DNA of 6,990 nucleotides. Origin: DASVDK01 sp036562265 [NCBI: Thermodesulfobacteriota bacterium]. Its GTDB lineage: Bacteria; DASVDK01. This document shows, piece by piece, positions 5,529-6,990 of the stretch. The notes under the pieces are model-generated. The model was not told the DNA's origin. It saw nothing but the letters and a program-made list of their open reading frames with translations, and ran no database searches. The stretch lies in the NCBI GenBank assembly GCA_036562265.1, contig DATCKS010000149.1, forward strand, positions 1-6,990. The letters run 5' to 3'. Positions within the stretch are counted from its first letter, which is position 1. Each line of letters starts with the position of its first letter. A program made the position numbers and the translations under genes.

Positions 5529-6990
5529 GGCGCGTTCTCCTCGGCGAGCCGCGCGCGAAGCGCCGCCTTCACGATCTTGCCGACGGCGTTCTTCGGGAGG
5601 TCCTCGAGGACGACGACCCGGCGCGGCGTCTTGAAGCGGGCGAGCCGCTCGCGGCAGAACTCGATCAGCTCGCCCGCGTCGATCGTCGCACCCGGCCGCG
5701 GCACCACGCAGGCCACCGGCTGCTCGCCGAGATCCGGATCGGGCATGCCGACGACCGCCGCCTCCAGGACGGCCGGGTGGCGGTAGAGGACGTCCTCGAC
5801 CTCCCGCGCCGAGATGTTCTCCCCGCCCCGGATGATGATGTCCTTCTTCCGGTCGGTCAGGAAGAGATAGCCGTCGGCATCGACGTAACCGAGGTCGCCG
5901 CTCCGGAGCCAGCCGTCGCGAAGGACGGCGGCCGTCTCCTCCGGCCGATTGAGGTACCCCCGCATGACGGTGCCCCCGCGGATGCAGACCTCGCCCACCG
6001 CGCCGGCCGGCAGCTCGCGGCCGGCCTCGTCGTGGATCCTCACCTCCTGCCCCGAAAGCGGCAGCCCCACCGATCCCACCTTGCGCCGGCCCGACACGGG
6101 ATTCATCGTGCTCGTGCAGGTCCCCTCGGCCAGGCCGTAGCTGATGACGACCGGGACGCCGAGCCACGCCTCGACCCGCTCCTGCAGCTCGACCGGCATC
6201 GGCGCCGACCCGCAGCGGACGAACCGGAGCGACGACCGGTCGAGTCCCGGATCGGGCGCCGCAAGCAGGCGGCTGTAGACCGTCGGCACGGCGGTGAAGT
6301 AGGTCGGCCGGAAGCGGGCGACCGCCGGCCAGAAGTCCGCGACGTCGAAGCGCGGCCGGAGCGCGATGGAGGCGCCGGCGAGGAGGGGGCCGACGGTGGT
6401 GTTGACGATCCCGTTGGTGTGGAAGAGCGGCATGATGTGGAGCACCCGGTCGTCCGCCGTCACCTCGCTCCGCTCCATGACCTGCGACGCGTTCAGGAGC
6501 ACGTTCCGGTGCGACAGCATCACCCCCTTGGGCAGGCCGGTCGTCCCCGACGTGTACATCAGGAGCGCGACCGCGTCGGGGTCCGGGACGGCGGACGGGG
6601 CGACGCCCCGGGGATCGGGCAGCCCCGCGAGGTCCTCCCGGGTCCCCAGGACGAGGACGGAGGCGAGGGACGGCAGCTCCGCGGCGAGTCGCGCGAAGAG
6701 CGGCGCGTGCTCGGCGTCGGTCACCACCGCGCGCGCGCCCGAGTCCTCGAGCTGGAAGCGGATCTCCGCCGGCGTCAGGCGCGGGTTGAGCGGGCAGAAC
6801 CAGGCTCCGGCCCGGTACGCGCCGAACATGTCGGCAATGAACGCCGGCGAGTTCGGCAGGAGCGCCGAGACCACGTCGCCCGGCCGGATGCCCGCCTCGG
6901 CCAGCCGGCCGGCAACCCGCGTCGCCAGCCGGTCGAGGTCGCCGAAGGTGATCACGTCCTCGTCGGTCAGGATGAAGGGCCGGTCGCGCA
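5525..6990 (-). CDS. Acyl-CoA synthetase / AMP-dependent CoA ligase, 5' end outside the window
   Basis: Enzymes of this ANL superfamily activate a carboxylic acid with ATP to an acyl-adenylate, then form the CoA thioester in the cytoplasm. Visible motifs in order: a GDVVSALLPNSPAF block (about 6850-6890), the phosphate-binding loop MYTSGTTGLPKGVMLSH (about 6511-6560), MPLFHTNG (about 6420-6445), SYGLAEGTCTS (about 6112-6145), GWLRSGDLGYVDADGYLFLTDRKKDIIIRGGEN in two halves (about 5818-5920) with the hinge region, and the C-terminal LPKNAVGKIVKAALR with the catalytic Lys of GKI (about 5555-5600). The frame is open to the right edge, and codons before the GTG at 6955 read RDRPFILTDED, a normal ligase N-terminus, so the true start is beyond 6990 and about 488 codons are visible. 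The stop overlaps the tctB start, suggesting the enzyme uses the imported acid. Substrate class (fatty, aromatic or dicarboxylic acid) is not determinable here. Confidence 0.92.
   Translation of the reverse strand, partial: RDRPFILTDEDVITFGDLDRLATRVAGRLAEAGIRPGDVVSALLPNSPAFIADMFGAYRAGAWFCPLNPRLTPAEIRFQLEDSGARAVVTDAEHAPLFARLAAELPSLASVLVLGTREDLAGLPDPRGVAPSAVPDPDAVALLMYTSGTTGLPKGVMLSHRNVLLNASQVMERSEVTADDRVLHIMPLFHTNGIVNTTVGPLLAGASIALRPRFDVADFWPAVARFRPTYFTAVPTVYSRLLAAPDPGLDRSSLRFVRCGSAPMPVELQERVEAWLGVPVVISYGLAEGTCTSTMNPVSGRRKVGSVGLPLSGQEVRIHDEAGRELPAGAVGEVCIRGGTVMRGYLNRPEETAAVLRDGWLRSGDLGYVDADGYLFLTDRKKDIIIRGGENISAREVEDVLYRHPAVLEAAVVGMPDPDLGEQPVACVVPRPGATIDAGELIEFCRERLARFKTPRRVVVLEDLPKNAVGKIVKAALRARLAEENAP
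5537..5542 (-). promoter_or_regulatory. Ribosome binding site that decides the tctB GTG start
   Basis: On the minus strand this reads GAGGAG and stands eight bases before the GTG at 5528-5526. It lies in the last codons of the ligase gene. It supports a 143-residue TctB rather than any of the longer readings of the same open frame. Confidence 0.65.

Noticed and set aside
3366-5786. An 806-codon open frame on the plus strand opposite tctC, tctA, tctB and the ligase
   Set aside because: Its translation is dominated by R, E, D, H and G with no domain-like pattern, while the opposite strand encodes clearly recognisable TctA and TctB. Long open antisense frames are expected in such high-GC DNA.
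5529-6167. A longer TctB or a fusion protein read upstream of the GTG at 5528
   Set aside because: This part is an out-of-frame reading of the ligase gene, rich in Arg, Gly and Pro, and the ligase motifs are in the other frame.
1-6990. tRNA, rRNA, riboswitch or CRISPR array
   Set aside because: Reading through both strands by eye I saw no cloverleaf-like segment, rRNA sequence, repeated array or known riboswitch core; most of the window is tightly packed coding sequence.

Overview
This is a high-GC bacterial window (by eye roughly 70% G+C, with codon third positions dominated by G and C). It carries seven protein-coding genes in two converging blocks. The gene set and composition fit a soil- or subsurface-type Gram-negative lineage: a Tat-exported molybdoenzyme, a tripartite tricarboxylate transporter with a Bug-type binding protein, and an acyl-CoA ligase. 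Candidatus Rokubacteria/Methylomirabilota-like or deltaproteobacterial/betaproteobacterial organisms would fit, but this placement is inferred from style alone, as there is no marker gene.

Plus-strand block (1-2583). An upstream region of about 270 bases precedes msrP and msrQ. These encode the periplasmic molybdopterin methionine-sulfoxide reductase and its membrane heme b partner, which together repair oxidised methionines in envelope proteins using electrons from the respiratory chain. The last codons of msrQ contain a strong-looking promoter (TTGACA, 17-base spacer, TAGCAT) interwoven with copies of a perfect palindrome. The promoter drives a VapBC-type toxin-antitoxin pair: a ribbon-helix-helix antitoxin starting at GTG 1910, apparently on a leaderless mRNA, overlapped by an ATGA junction with a PIN-domain toxin.

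A GC-rich perfect hairpin lies in the 67-base gap between the converging blocks and probably ends transcription from one or both sides.

Minus-strand block (6990 down to 2651). In order of transcription it holds an acyl-CoA synthetase/ligase (its 5' end lies beyond the right edge), tctB, tctA and tctC. Junctions are very tight: a GTGA overlap, a 3-base gap and an 8-base overlap. This points to one operon in which a secreted binding protein captures a carboxylic acid, TctA/TctB import it, and the ligase may activate it to a CoA thioester. The substrate cannot be read from the sequence.

No clearly new system was found. The best leads are the promoter/operator arrangement hidden in the end of msrQ, and the coupling of a ligase to a tripartite tricarboxylate transporter.
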